A stretch of DNA of 64,000 nucleotides from Cyanobacteria bacterium UBA6446 (GTDB taxonomy: Bacteria > Cyanobacteriota > Vampirovibrionia > Gastranaerophilales > Gastranaerophilaceae): assembly GCA_002438405.1 (NCBI GenBank), contig DJOE01000002.1:1-64000 (forward strand), written 5' to 3'. The notes below the pieces were generated by a model. That model was not told the origin of the DNA. It searched no databases and saw nothing but the letters and a program-made list of their open reading frames with translations. Below, piece after piece: positions 52,695 through 61,180 of this stretch (its first letter is position 1; every line of letters starts with the position of its first letter). The translations under genes and the position numbers were made by a program.

Positions 52695-53882
52695 TTACTC
52701 CTTGATTTCATCTGATTGTTCTTCTTCTAAAAATTCATGTGGAATTGTATATTCAACTAACTTTTTACCATTTTTAGAATTTTTTGAAATTATACCATAA
52801 TTTCTCAACTTTTCTGCTTCTTTAAAAATACTACCGTTATTACGTACCATAATACGATTGATTTCTGTTTGAACAGATTTTGCTGCATCATTTATTGTTT
52901 TTTGAATATTTAAAAGATTTTGAGCATGAATTGAAATATTATTATATAAATTTTCTCCTGCGGTAATTATATTCTCAATATTATCATTCCGAACTTTGGT
53001 TGCCCATAAATCATTCACAAGTCGCAAAGTAACAAGTAATGAAGCTGTTCCTATAATTATTATATTTTTAGAATTTGCTAATTCTACGATATTTTTGAAA
53101 TCAAAATCTGTATAAATTAAATTCACACAAGCTTCAATAGGAATATACATCAAGATAAACCCAGGTTGAGAAGTTTGATTTATCTCTTCATAATTTTTCT
53201 TTGCCAAATTAATAATACATTTTTCTAAATCCTTTATAAAAGATTTTTTTGTTTCAACATTTTCAGTTTGCGCAAATTCTAGATAATTTTTCAAAATTGC
53301 TTTAGAATCAATAATCAAATGTTTATCATTAGGCAATTTTATAATAAAATCAGGTTTAACCCCATTTGTGGAATACTGTTTTATATAGTGAATATTTTCT
53401 TCAAGATTTGCAAATTTTAAAATTTGTTCTAATTGATTTTCACCAAATTCACCTTTTGAATTTTGGCTCGTTGTTAGAGCTTTTGCATATTTTTCAGCAA
53501 TACTTATTGCATTTTTTATCTCTATGGTATCCAGATTATGAGTTTTTTGGTAATTATCAATACTATCTTTAAAATCCTTTAACAATTTATTAATTGGATT
53601 AATTTCTTCTGATTTAAACAATTCAATTTTATTTTTTAAATCGTTAGAATGTTGAGAAATTAGTTGCTCCTGTTGAGCTTTTAAGGATTCTTGAGCTATT
53701 TTTGAAAACTCTATTTTTACTTGATTTACAATATTTTCATTCAAACCAATTTTTGATTTTAACTCAAGATTTTCAGCACTCAATTTTGCAATTTTGTCTT
53801 GATAAAATCTTGAACAAATCAACCAAGAAACTAAACCCGCAACAATTACACTCAAAATTAAAATAACTATTTGTAAACCCAT
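52695..53882 (-). CDS. rmuC: RmuC-family DNA recombination protein
   Basis: 395 residues from ATG 53882; a TTG start 21 nt upstream is less likely. N-terminal TM helix, long coiled coil (about 35-130) and the RmuC nuclease-like domain: KGEFGENQLEQILKFANLEE, VKPDFIIKLPNDKHLIIDSK and FILMYIPIEACVNLIY (PD-D/ExK-like D...DSK). In E. coli RmuC limits inversion between short repeats. Confidence 0.9.
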   Translation of the reverse strand: MGLQIVILILSVIVAGLVSWLICSRFYQDKIAKLSAENLELKSKIGLNENIVNQVKIEFSKIAQESLKAQQEQLISQHSNDLKNKIELFKSEEINPINKLLKDFKDSIDNYQKTHNLDTIEIKNAISIAEKYAKALTTSQNSKGEFGENQLEQILKFANLEENIHYIKQYSTNGVKPDFIIKLPNDKHLIIDSKAILKNYLEFAQTENVETKKSFIKDLEKCIINLAKKNYEEINQTSQPGFILMYIPIEACVNLIYTDFDFKNIVELANSKNIIIIGTASLLVTLRLVNDLWATKVRNDNIENIITAGENLYNNISIHAQNLLNIQKTINDAAKSVQTEINRIMVRNNGSIFKEAEKLRNYGIISKNSKNGKKLVEYTIPHEFLEEEQSDEIKE

Positions 53883-54047
53883 ATTCAAAAACTCTCTACT
53901 CAATTTTCCATAATTTTATCACATTTACTCTAATTTTTAAATAAAAGATTAAAATTTATTGATATATTAACAGACTTGCACTAAGTCTATTTTTTAATTA
54001 GAATGTTGTTAATCTATTTAATATTTTTAGAAGAAGGGATAGAAAAT

Positions 54048-55424
54048 ATGGTTGTGGAAAGACAAAGAGTAAAAGAACAAGATAAAATTCAAAGACGTTC
54101 AAATTTTGATCCGGTTGAAAGTAATTTAACTCCGGAACAAGTAAAATTAGAAGCTTCAAGATGTTTGCACTGCAAAAATCCTAGATGTGTTCAAGGTTGT
54201 CCGGTAAATATTCAGATTCCGGAATTTATTAAAGCTTTAAAAGAAGATAATCTTGAAGAAGCAGGAAAAATTATCCGTCAAACAAGTATGTTACCATCTG
54301 TTTGCGGTCGTGTATGTCCTCAGGAAAGACAATGCGAAGGCAATTGCATTTTAGGTATTAAAGGACAAGCAGTTGCTATTGGAGCCTTGGAAAGATACGT
54401 TGGAGATAACACTCAAGCTGAAAAAACAGAAATTAAACCAACAGGTAAAAAAGTTGCTATCGTGGGCTCTGGTTGTGCAGGAATTACAGCCGCAGCTGAT
54501 TTAAGAAAAGCTGGTCATGAAGTTGTTGTTTTTGAAGCTCTTCACAAATTGGGTGGAGTTCTTCGTTACGGAATACCTCCATTCAGACTTCCACGTACTA
54601 TTCTGGATAGAGAAATTACAAACCTTAAAGCTATGGGAGTAGAATTCCATACTGACGTTGTTGTAGGAAAATCAATCACATTAAAACAACTTAAAGATGA
54701 TGGATTTGATGCAATATTTATTTGTTCAGGTGCAGGTCTTCCAAAAATGATGCACATCAAAGGAGAAAACTTAAACGGTGTATTCTCTGCAAATGAATTC
54801 TTAACAAGGGTTAACTTGATGGGTGCAGGAAGAGATGCCAATAGTATCACACCATTGAGAGTGGGTAAAAAAGTTGCCGTAATCGGTGGTGGAAACGTTG
54901 CAATGGATGCAGCAAGAACAGCCGTTCGTGTAGGTTTTGAAGAAGTTTCAATTTTATACAGAAGAACAGAAAAAGAATTACCTGCAAGACTTGAAGAAAT
55001 CAGACACGCAAAAGAAGAGGGAGTTCAATTCAAATTCTTACATGCCCCTGTTGAAATTTTTGATAAAGACGGTTATGTAAATGGAATGAAATTTGAAATT
55101 ATGGAACTGGGTGAACCAGATACATCTGGAAGAAGAAGACCAGTTGGAACAGGTAAATTTGTAACAGAAGATGTTGATACCGTAATTGTTGCACTTGGTA
55201 CCGGTCCAAACCCAATTATCCAAAAATCAGCAGAAGCAGAGGGAATGGAAATCATCACAGATGCTAAAGGCTATATATCTGTTGATCCAGAAAAACGTTC
55301 AACAAATATTCCTTGCGTATTTGCAGGTGGTGATGTTGCACCGGTTGGCGCTTCAAATGCAATAAATGCAATGGGCGCAGGTAAAAAAGCCGCTAAAGCA
55401 ATTAACGAAATGCTTAAAGTTTAA
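54048..55424 (+). CDS. gltD: Glutamate synthase small subunit (NADPH) / GltD-like oxidoreductase
   Basis: Start at ATG 54048 (GAAGGGATAGAAAAT upstream), 458 residues. N-terminal 4Fe-4S-type Cys cluster CLHCKNPRCVQGCP and CGRVCPQERQCEGNCILG, then FAD domain (VAIVGSGCAGITAAADLRKA) and NADPH domain (VAVIGGGNVAMDAARTAVR), closing with FAGGDVAPVGA. No large gltB gene is adjacent, so it may be the gltA-type homotetramer, or a partner of a ferredoxin:NADP oxidoreductase. Confidence 0.92.
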   Translation: MVVERQRVKEQDKIQRRSNFDPVESNLTPEQVKLEASRCLHCKNPRCVQGCPVNIQIPEFIKALKEDNLEEAGKIIRQTSMLPSVCGRVCPQERQCEGNCILGIKGQAVAIGALERYVGDNTQAEKTEIKPTGKKVAIVGSGCAGITAAADLRKAGHEVVVFEALHKLGGVLRYGIPPFRLPRTILDREITNLKAMGVEFHTDVVVGKSITLKQLKDDGFDAIFICSGAGLPKMMHIKGENLNGVFSANEFLTRVNLMGAGRDANSITPLRVGKKVAVIGGGNVAMDAARTAVRVGFEEVSILYRRTEKELPARLEEIRHAKEEGVQFKFLHAPVEIFDKDGYVNGMKFEIMELGEPDTSGRRRPVGTGKFVTEDVDTVIVALGTGPNPIIQKSAEAEGMEIITDAKGYISVDPEKRSTNIPCVFAGGDVAPVGASNAINAMGAGKKAAKAINEMLKV

Positions 55425-55449
55425 TAAATTTATTAAATTACTAAATGAT

Positions 55450-55479
55450 AAAAAGACTTCTCAAAAGAGAAGTCTTTTT
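55450..55479 (+). terminator. Terminator of gltD
   Basis: 13-bp stem AAAAAGACTTCTC/GAGAAGTCTTTTT with AAAA loop, T-rich tail. Confidence 0.88.
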
Positions 55480-55550
55480 ACTTAATAAAACCTCAACTTG
55501 CGATAAAATTCAAATAATGATAAAATCAAATTACAAAATTAGGAGTATTT

Positions 55551-55961
55551 ATGTGCGAAGAGAAAGAAAATATTAGCTTTGACGATAAAAACGCAAGTAT
55601 GAGAAAACTTGATATGCCAATAGGTAAACTCAAATTTTTCACAAATTCTATTATCATTTTTGCACTCCAAGTTATTGCAATAGCCTTATATTATATTTTT
55701 TACTTTCTATTAAAAAGCCCTAATGCACTCCTAGCACTTGTAGTAATTTTTTCAATAGTTTTTGGAATACCTATTCTTTACTTGAATTTTATAAATTACG
55801 CCAAAAGGATTTGGGATATTGCAGGCAGTTTTAATCTCGCAATTTGGGTTACGGTTGTACTTTTTGCAATTTCATTTATTTGCCTGTTCTTCTTTCCAAT
55901 TGCTATTTTGATTTTTTACCTCGGAATGATTTTTATCTCAGGGAAATATAGTACAAAATAA
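55551..55961 (+). CDS. DUF805-like membrane protein
   Basis: 136 residues with four hydrophobic helices. The segment LYFLNFI... is not exact, but INYAKRIWDIAGSFNLAIWV matches the DUF805 core (KRLxDxG...). Short cytoplasmic N-terminus. AGGAG precedes the ATG. Followed by an exported protein gene after one base; the two are likely co-transcribed. Function unknown. Confidence 0.6.
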   Translation: MCEEKENISFDDKNASMRKLDMPIGKLKFFTNSIIIFALQVIAIALYYIFYFLLKSPNALLALVVIFSIVFGIPILYLNFINYAKRIWDIAGSFNLAIWVTVVLFAISFICLFFFPIAILIFYLGMIFISGKYSTK

Positions 55962-55962
55962 T

Positions 55963-56838
55963 ATGAAAAAGACATTTTTTAAAATTTTATTATCGGTTAT
56001 AGTAATGCAACTAGTGGTAAATACCGCCTTAGCACTAGAACTTGATATGTCCGTAGATGAGGAAATCAGAAAAAAATACGACTCCTCAAAACTTGAAAAT
56101 GCAGTATTGCCACCATTACCTAAAATCGACAACACTCAAAACAAAACAACCTCAATAAATAATACAACTACGACAACACAACAAACAACTTCAATTCCAA
56201 AGGCGACTCCAACTTACACAACAGAGGGAAAACCTCAGATTTCGCCTGCCGATAAAAAAGCTGCAACTAAAATTTTCCGTTGGACAACCTTTGAAACAAA
56301 ATCAAATCAAAAAATTAACAACTGGTTAAGTGTCGGTTCTTCTGTTTCTTTCACCACTACAGCTCCGGTTTATAAGAAAAATATTACAATTCCGACAGGT
56401 ACGGTTTTCAAAGGAACAATTACCAATGTTCACAAACCACAAGCAACAGGAAATGGAGGACTTGTTGTTATAAAAATCACAAGTATGTCTTTTAATGGCA
56501 AAACTTTTCCGGTAAATGCAAGAATCACCAAAGCAAACGCAAAAAATATATATCTAAATAATATAAAAGGTCAAAGGCAATATTGGGCAAATGCGGGAAA
56601 ACAAGTCGATAAAGGAGAAGCTTTCTACCAAAAGACAAGAAAAACGGCTGCAAAACTTGCAAATAATCCAATAGGAATAATCATTTCACCAATTCCAACA
56701 ATCGTAGGAGTTGCAGGTTATACCGTAACAACTGTAATTTCCCCAATCACAAGTATTTTTGCAAAAGGTGGCAACTTGTCCATTCCTGCAGGAAGCAACT
56801 TTGAAATCAGACTAAATGAAAGTACATATATTTATTAA
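55963..56838 (+). CDS. Exported protein with IPxGT strand and hydrophobic hairpin
   Basis: 291 residues; signal peptide about 1-24. A Thr/Asn-rich linker (NNTTTTTQQTTSIP), then a beta region with ITIPTGTVFKGTITNV and LVVIKITSMSFNGKTFPVN (about 143-186), and a C-terminal hydrophobic hairpin (NPIGIIISPIPTIVGVAGYT, VISPITSIFA) ending LSIPAGSNFEIRL. Same order of elements as in the proteins at 22513 and 40491. Function unknown; possibly an envelope-anchored VirB10-like fold. Confidence 0.6.
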   Translation: MKKTFFKILLSVIVMQLVVNTALALELDMSVDEEIRKKYDSSKLENAVLPPLPKIDNTQNKTTSINNTTTTTQQTTSIPKATPTYTTEGKPQISPADKKAATKIFRWTTFETKSNQKINNWLSVGSSVSFTTTAPVYKKNITIPTGTVFKGTITNVHKPQATGNGGLVVIKITSMSFNGKTFPVNARITKANAKNIYLNNIKGQRQYWANAGKQVDKGEAFYQKTRKTAAKLANNPIGIIISPIPTIVGVAGYTVTTVISPITSIFAKGGNLSIPAGSNFEIRLNESTYIY

Positions 56839-57143
56839 TCTTTATAAGGATATAAAATATTAGGATTATTTTTATCTCTTACAAAGAAAGGTTTTCGCCC
56901 TGTTCGAGCATTTTTTTTAGATTTAACTTGAATTGTTTCTTGTGAAGTCATATCAATAGCACCCTCTTCAACTTTTTCAACATATTTATAAGCATCATCA
57001 ACTCGTTTTTGTGGTTTAGCTTTTTCTTGATGCAATTTATTCATATACGATTTTTGATACTTATCAACAGGAACCCAAGCTAACATTCCAAATATCGTAA
57101 ATGCAAATAAAATAACCCACATTTTTTTCAAAAAAGACATCAT
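56835..57143 (-). CDS. Small single-TM basic protein
   Basis: 102 residues: TM helix about 7-26 (MWVILFAFTIFGMLAWVPVD), then a basic soluble region (KSYMNKLHQEKAKPQKRVDD; KKNARTGRKPFFVRDKNNPN). No ribosome site; a TATCAT box 6 nt before the ATG suggests a leaderless mRNA. The 3' end overlaps the neighbouring exported-protein gene by 4 nt, convergent. Confidence 0.55.
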   Translation of the reverse strand: MMSFLKKMWVILFAFTIFGMLAWVPVDKYQKSYMNKLHQEKAKPQKRVDDAYKYVEKVEEGAIDMTSQETIQVKSKKNARTGRKPFFVRDKNNPNILYPYKD

Positions 57144-57149
57144 AAAATT

Positions 57150-57155
57150 ATGATA
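57150..57155 (-). promoter_or_regulatory. -10 box of leaderless small-protein gene
   Basis: Minus strand TATCAT, 6 nt before ATG at 57143; the -35 region (TTTACT at 17 nt) is weak. Confidence 0.35.
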
Positions 57156-57261
57156 TCAAATTGAATAAAATAAGTAAATAAAAAATGTAAAAAAAATTGT
57201 TAAAATTATATTTATCATATATAATAGGAAAGTGAACAAACTTTGGAAAAAGGAGAGAAAT

Positions 57262-59697
57262 ATGATTAAAAAGTTTACTTCACCAATGGCATTAATGGCA
57301 TTGTTTGTCGTTATGCTCCTTGGGATTTCACCTGCATTAGCAAGTGAAGCTGATTTAGTGGTCCCGAGTATCAAAGCTGCTAATCCTTTCTACTTCAATT
57401 TGTTAGTAATTGGTATGGCAGTATCCTTTGTTGGATTGATTTTCGGTTTCATTGAATTTATGAGAGTCAAAAAATTAGAAGTTCACTCAGCTATGGCTGA
57501 TGTTGGAAACACTATTTTTGAAACTTGTAAAACTTATCTTGTTCAACAAGGTAAATTCTTATTCTGTTTAGAAGTATTAATCGGTTTATGTATCGCATTT
57601 TACTTCGGATATCTACAAAAAATGCCTATCGCTGACGTTGCAATTATCTTAGCTTGGTCAGTTATTGGTATTTTAGGTTCTTATGCAGTTGCTTGGTTTG
57701 GTATCAGAATGAACACTTTGGCTAATGCTAGAACTGCATTTGCATCTTTAAAAGGAAATCCTTTAAATATTTTAAATATTCCTTTAAAAGCAGGTATGTC
57801 AATCGGTGTTTGTCTTGTATCTGTTGAATTGATTTTGATGTTAACAATTTTATTATTTGTTCCAGGACATTTGGCTGGTGCTTGTTTCATCGGTTTTGCA
57901 ATTGGTGAATCTTTAGGTGCTTCAGCTCTTCGTGTTGCTGGTGGTATCTTCACTAAAATCGCAGATATCGGTTCTGACTTGATGAAAATTCAATTCGGCA
58001 TCAAAGAAGACGACCCTAGAAACCCTGGTGTAATCGCTGACTGTACAGGTGATAACGCAGGTGACTCTATTGGACCTACAGCTGATGGTTTTGAAACTTA
58101 TGGTGTAACCGGTGTTGCTCTTGTTTCATTCATTTTGTTAGGTGTAAAACCTGAATATCAAGTTCAATTATTAACTTGGATTTTCGTTATGAGATATTTA
58201 ATGATTGTTACTTCAGTTGTTGCTTACTGGATTAACAATTTAATCGATAAATTCTATGCAAAAGCAACTGCTAAATTTGATTTTGAAAAACCATTAACAA
58301 ACCTTGTTTGGTTAACTTCAATTTTATCAATCGTTATGACTTTTGGTGTAAGCCACTGGTTATTAGCTCCTATGGGCGGCAATTTATGGTTAATCTTATC
58401 AGCAATCATTTCTTGTGGTACTTTGGGTGCAGCATTGATTCCTGAATTTACAAAAATCTTCACTTCTCCAAAAGCACTTCACACAGAAGAAGTTGTTACA
58501 GCTTCTCGTGAGGGTGGAGCTTCCCTAACAATCCTTTCAGGTATTGTTTCTGGTAACTTCTCCGGATTCTGGATTGGTGCAGTAATCGTGTTATTAATGG
58601 GTCTTGCATACTTTGCAAGTATTCATATTCCTGCTGATGTAATGATTTATTCATCAGTATTTGCATTTGGTTTGGTAGCATTCGGATTTTTGGGAATGGG
58701 TCCTGTTACAATTGCCGTTGACTCTTACGGTCCTGTAACAGATAACGCTCAATCTGTTTATGAATTATCTTTGATTGAAGATATTCCAAACGTAAAAGAA
58801 GATATCAAAAACCAATATGGTTTTGATGCTGATTTTGAAAATGCAAAACAATACTTAGAGGAAAATGATGGTGCTGGTAACACATTCAAAGCGACATCTA
58901 AACCGGTTCTTATCGGTACAGCTGTTGTTGGTGCTACTACAATGATTTTCTCATTGATTTTGGTTATCCAAAATACTTTGAGCATCAGACCAGAAGATAT
59001 TCTTAACTTGTTAAATCCATACACATTGTTAGGTTTGTTAGCTGGTGGTGCTGTTATTTACTGGTTCAGTGGTGCATCTATGCAAGCAGTTACAACAGGA
59101 GCTTACAGAGCTACTGAATACATCAAAGACAATATCAAATTAGATGATGCATCATCTAAATCTGCAAATCTTTCAAATTCAAAAGAAGTTGTTAAGATTT
59201 GTACTCAATATGCGCAAAAAGGTATGATTAATATCTTTATTTCATTGTTTGCTTTCGCTTTAGCTCTTGCTTGCTTGTCAGCACCAGTAATTGCTAAAGA
59301 CCCAGTGTTAGCAAACAGACCTGTATCATTCTTTGTAAGCTACTTAATCGCAATTGCAGTATTTGGTCTATTCCAAGCGGTATTTATGGCAAATGCCGGC
59401 GGTTGTTGGGATAACGCAAAGAAAATCGTTGAAGTTGACCTAAAAGAAAAAGGAACTCCTCTTCACGATGCAACTGTTGTTGGTGATACAGTTGGTGACC
59501 CATTCAAAGATACATCTTCTGTTGCAATGAACCCAATTATCAAATTCACAACATTATTTGGTTTATTAGCAATGGAAATTGCAATTAGTGAAGCTTTCAG
59601 ACAAGTTGCACCTATTGCAGGTATTGTATTCTTAATTATCGCATTATTCTTCGTTTGGAGATCTTTCTACGGAATGAGAATTCCTAACAAGAAATAA
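57262..59697 (+). CDS. hppA: Membrane-bound pyrophosphatase (K+-independent type)
   Basis: Couples PPi hydrolysis to H+ (or Na+) pumping. Start at ATG 57262 after AAGGAGAG; 811 residues, about 16 helices. Active-site motifs: EDDPRNPGVIADCTGDNAGD, SYGPVTDNAQSVYELS, NAGGCWDNAKKI, VGDTVGDPFKDTSS. The GNTFKA segment has Lys where K+-dependent enzymes have Ala (GNTTAA), predicting K+ independence. The N-terminal PMALMALFVVMLLGISPALA looks like a signal peptide before the first family helix. Ion specificity is not read. Confidence 0.9.
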   Translation: MIKKFTSPMALMALFVVMLLGISPALASEADLVVPSIKAANPFYFNLLVIGMAVSFVGLIFGFIEFMRVKKLEVHSAMADVGNTIFETCKTYLVQQGKFLFCLEVLIGLCIAFYFGYLQKMPIADVAIILAWSVIGILGSYAVAWFGIRMNTLANARTAFASLKGNPLNILNIPLKAGMSIGVCLVSVELILMLTILLFVPGHLAGACFIGFAIGESLGASALRVAGGIFTKIADIGSDLMKIQFGIKEDDPRNPGVIADCTGDNAGDSIGPTADGFETYGVTGVALVSFILLGVKPEYQVQLLTWIFVMRYLMIVTSVVAYWINNLIDKFYAKATAKFDFEKPLTNLVWLTSILSIVMTFGVSHWLLAPMGGNLWLILSAIISCGTLGAALIPEFTKIFTSPKALHTEEVVTASREGGASLTILSGIVSGNFSGFWIGAVIVLLMGLAYFASIHIPADVMIYSSVFAFGLVAFGFLGMGPVTIAVDSYGPVTDNAQSVYELSLIEDIPNVKEDIKNQYGFDADFENAKQYLEENDGAGNTFKATSKPVLIGTAVVGATTMIFSLILVIQNTLSIRPEDILNLLNPYTLLGLLAGGAVIYWFSGASMQAVTTGAYRATEYIKDNIKLDDASSKSANLSNSKEVVKICTQYAQKGMINIFISLFAFALALACLSAPVIAKDPVLANRPVSFFVSYLIAIAVFGLFQAVFMANAGGCWDNAKKIVEVDLKEKGTPLHDATVVGDTVGDPFKDTSSVAMNPIIKFTTLFGLLAMEIAISEAFRQVAPIAGIVFLIIALFFVWRSFYGMRIPNKK

Positions 59698-59718
59698 TTC
59701 GGAAATATTTCAAACAAG

Positions 59719-59754
59719 AAAGCGGGTCGGAAGTCAAAATTTCCGACCCGCTTT
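59719..59754. terminator. Bidirectional terminator
   Basis: 14-bp stem AAAGCGGGTCGGAA/TTCCGACCCGCTTT between hppA and the convergent pilin-like gene 3. Confidence 0.85.
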
Positions 59755-59771
59755 TATTATCATAACAAACC

Positions 59772-60743
59772 TTAAACTTTTATATTCCAAACATCATTTG
59801 GAATCTCCCAACCATTATTTTTAACTCGCATTATACAATAATAACCAGCATTTTGACCTTTTTCAGCACTGCTACAATTTTTATTTATTTCTTCATTAGT
59901 TTTGTGAATTCCTGCCGGTACAATTCCATTATCTGGGGAATAAACTAAAACATAAATATCTTTTCCAATAACATTCGGTCCGCTATCACCATTTGTATCA
60001 ATATAAATAGCCAAACCATTTTCAGTTGCATTTACACCAAAAAGATAAGCCAATTCCTGTAGACTATCAAAAACATCTAAACAAATATTTGTACCATTGT
60101 TTAATTTTAATGTAACAACATTTAACCCAATACCAATATCTTTTCTGTTATATTGAGTGGCATTACCAGCCAAGTTTTTATTATCCCCTCTTTTTTGCCA
60201 ACAACCTGCTTCATCATAACAAACGTGAGAATATTTCATATACGGAGCAAAATATGTTTCAAACCACTCTTTTTGCGAATTTGCGTCTTCATCTTTAAGT
60301 AACATACTCATATCAACATCATTACTCTCATTGGATTTAATAACCTGTTGAATGATAGAATAATCTTCTTTTAATTTTGCCTCTATTACACGTTTTTGAT
60401 TTTTAGAAATCAAAGTTGGAATAGTCATAGCAGCAACTATTCCGATAATGCCGAGAGTGATTAAGACCTCAGCTAAAGTAAAAGCACCCCTCACCCTCTC
60501 CCATAAGTGGGCGAGGGAATAATTATTGAAGTTGATAGGTTGAGTAGATAAGTCTATAAGTGGTTTCATTTTATCTTTCACTTCACTATTTGCATTATTA
60601 TTAATTGTCATTTCTTTACCCCCTCGCTCTTTGTAAAGGGAGAGGGGCTCACCGGTGTTCAAAATTACGGCATCACTCTGTATAGACTGTTTCATACTTT
60701 GCTTGGCTTGTTTCCTCGTAATGACAACATTTCTATTAATCAT
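59772..60743 (-). CDS. Pilin-like secreted protein with prepilin signature (copy 3)
   Basis: 323 residues from ATG 60743, which has a good GAAAGGA ribosome site. A leader of about 87 residues precedes FTLAEVLITLGIIGIVAAMT. The rest aligns by eye with copy 1: VIGKDIYVLVYSPDNGIVPA, Cys-rich YYCIMRVKNNGWEIPNDVWN at the end. The leader contains NVVITRKQAKQSMKQS, LNTGEPLSLYKERGGKE and SLAHLWERVRG, translated from palindromic repeats. An internal ATG after the second has GAGGGGG upstream and could be a second start (about 280 residues). Divergent from a 78-aa XRE regulator. Confidence 0.8.
   Translation of the reverse strand: MINRNVVITRKQAKQSMKQSIQSDAVILNTGEPLSLYKERGGKEMTINNNANSEVKDKMKPLIDLSTQPINFNNYSLAHLWERVRGAFTLAEVLITLGIIGIVAAMTIPTLISKNQKRVIEAKLKEDYSIIQQVIKSNESNDVDMSMLLKDEDANSQKEWFETYFAPYMKYSHVCYDEAGCWQKRGDNKNLAGNATQYNRKDIGIGLNVVTLKLNNGTNICLDVFDSLQELAYLFGVNATENGLAIYIDTNGDSGPNVIGKDIYVLVYSPDNGIVPAGIHKTNEEINKNCSSAEKGQNAGYYCIMRVKNNGWEIPNDVWNIKV
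60494..60517. repeat. Palindromic repeat inside a prepilin leader (element B1)
   Basis: CCCTCTCCCA, TAAG, TGGGCGAGGG: near-perfect palindrome with one mismatch. Translated as part of LAHLWERVRG, immediately before FTLAEV. Counterpart of element A1 at 21595-21614. Confidence 0.65.
60620..60647. repeat. Palindromic repeat (element B2)
   Basis: CCCCTCGCTCTTT facing AAAGGGAGAGGGG, with two mismatches. Encodes GEPLSLYKERGG in the leader and supplies the GAGGGGG that would serve as ribosome site for the internal ATG. Counterpart of A2 at 21708-21733. Confidence 0.65.
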
Positions 60744-60763
60744 TTTTATTCCTTTCTTAATTA

Positions 60764-60793
60764 TTAATACTTTTATTATTGAGAAATCTCAAT
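60764..60793 (-). promoter_or_regulatory. Promoter and operator candidate of pilin-like gene 3
   Basis: Minus strand TTGAGA (60787-60792), 17-nt spacer, TATTAA (60764-60769). The palindrome ATTGAGA-AA-TCTCAAT (60778-60793) covers the -35 box. A further TCTCAAT half-site lies at 60820-60826, toward the regulator. Confidence 0.55.
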
Positions 60794-60805
60794 GATATTA
60801 TTCTT

Positions 60806-60840
60806 ATTGTATTGCATAATCTCAATAAATGCAATACAAT
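60806..60840. promoter_or_regulatory. Inverted repeat over XRE start codon
   Basis: ATTGTATTGCAT (60806-60817) and ATGCAATACAAT (60829-60840) form a perfect 12-bp inverted repeat with 11 nt between, whose right arm contains the regulator ATG. A natural autoregulatory operator; spacing equals about two helical turns centre to centre. Confidence 0.5.
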
Positions 60841-61065
60841 GAAATCGGGAAATATATAAAAAATAAAAGAGAAGAACTTGGGGTATCCTTAAACAAATTC
60901 GCTCAAGATGCAGACATAGATTGTGCGATACTTTGTAGGATTGAAAACCTCAAACAAGGCATTAAATTAAACATTTTAGAAAAAATAGCAAACAATTTTA
61001 ATCAAACTCCAGCAGAATTTTTAAAAGATTTTGAAGATTTTGTAAAATATTCGTTAAATAAATAA
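60829..61065 (+). CDS. Small XRE-family regulator (pilin pair 3)
   Basis: 78 residues, one helix-turn-helix domain (GVSLNKFAQDADIDCAILCR, about 18-37) and a short tail. No ribosome site, and the ATG lies in an inverted repeat, so the mRNA may be leaderless and self-regulated. Divergent from pilin-like gene 3 by 85 nt. Confidence 0.8.
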   Translation: MQYNEIGKYIKNKREELGVSLNKFAQDADIDCAILCRIENLKQGIKLNILEKIANNFNQTPAEFLKDFEDFVKYSLNK

Positions 61066-61180
61066 CAAATTTTAAAATCACAGATTTTATATATTACAAA
61101 ACTTAAAATTATATTGTCGTAGCCCCACAACGGTTCTATAATAAATATCGTGGCGGATAAAGAAAGGATTTTATTAAAAA

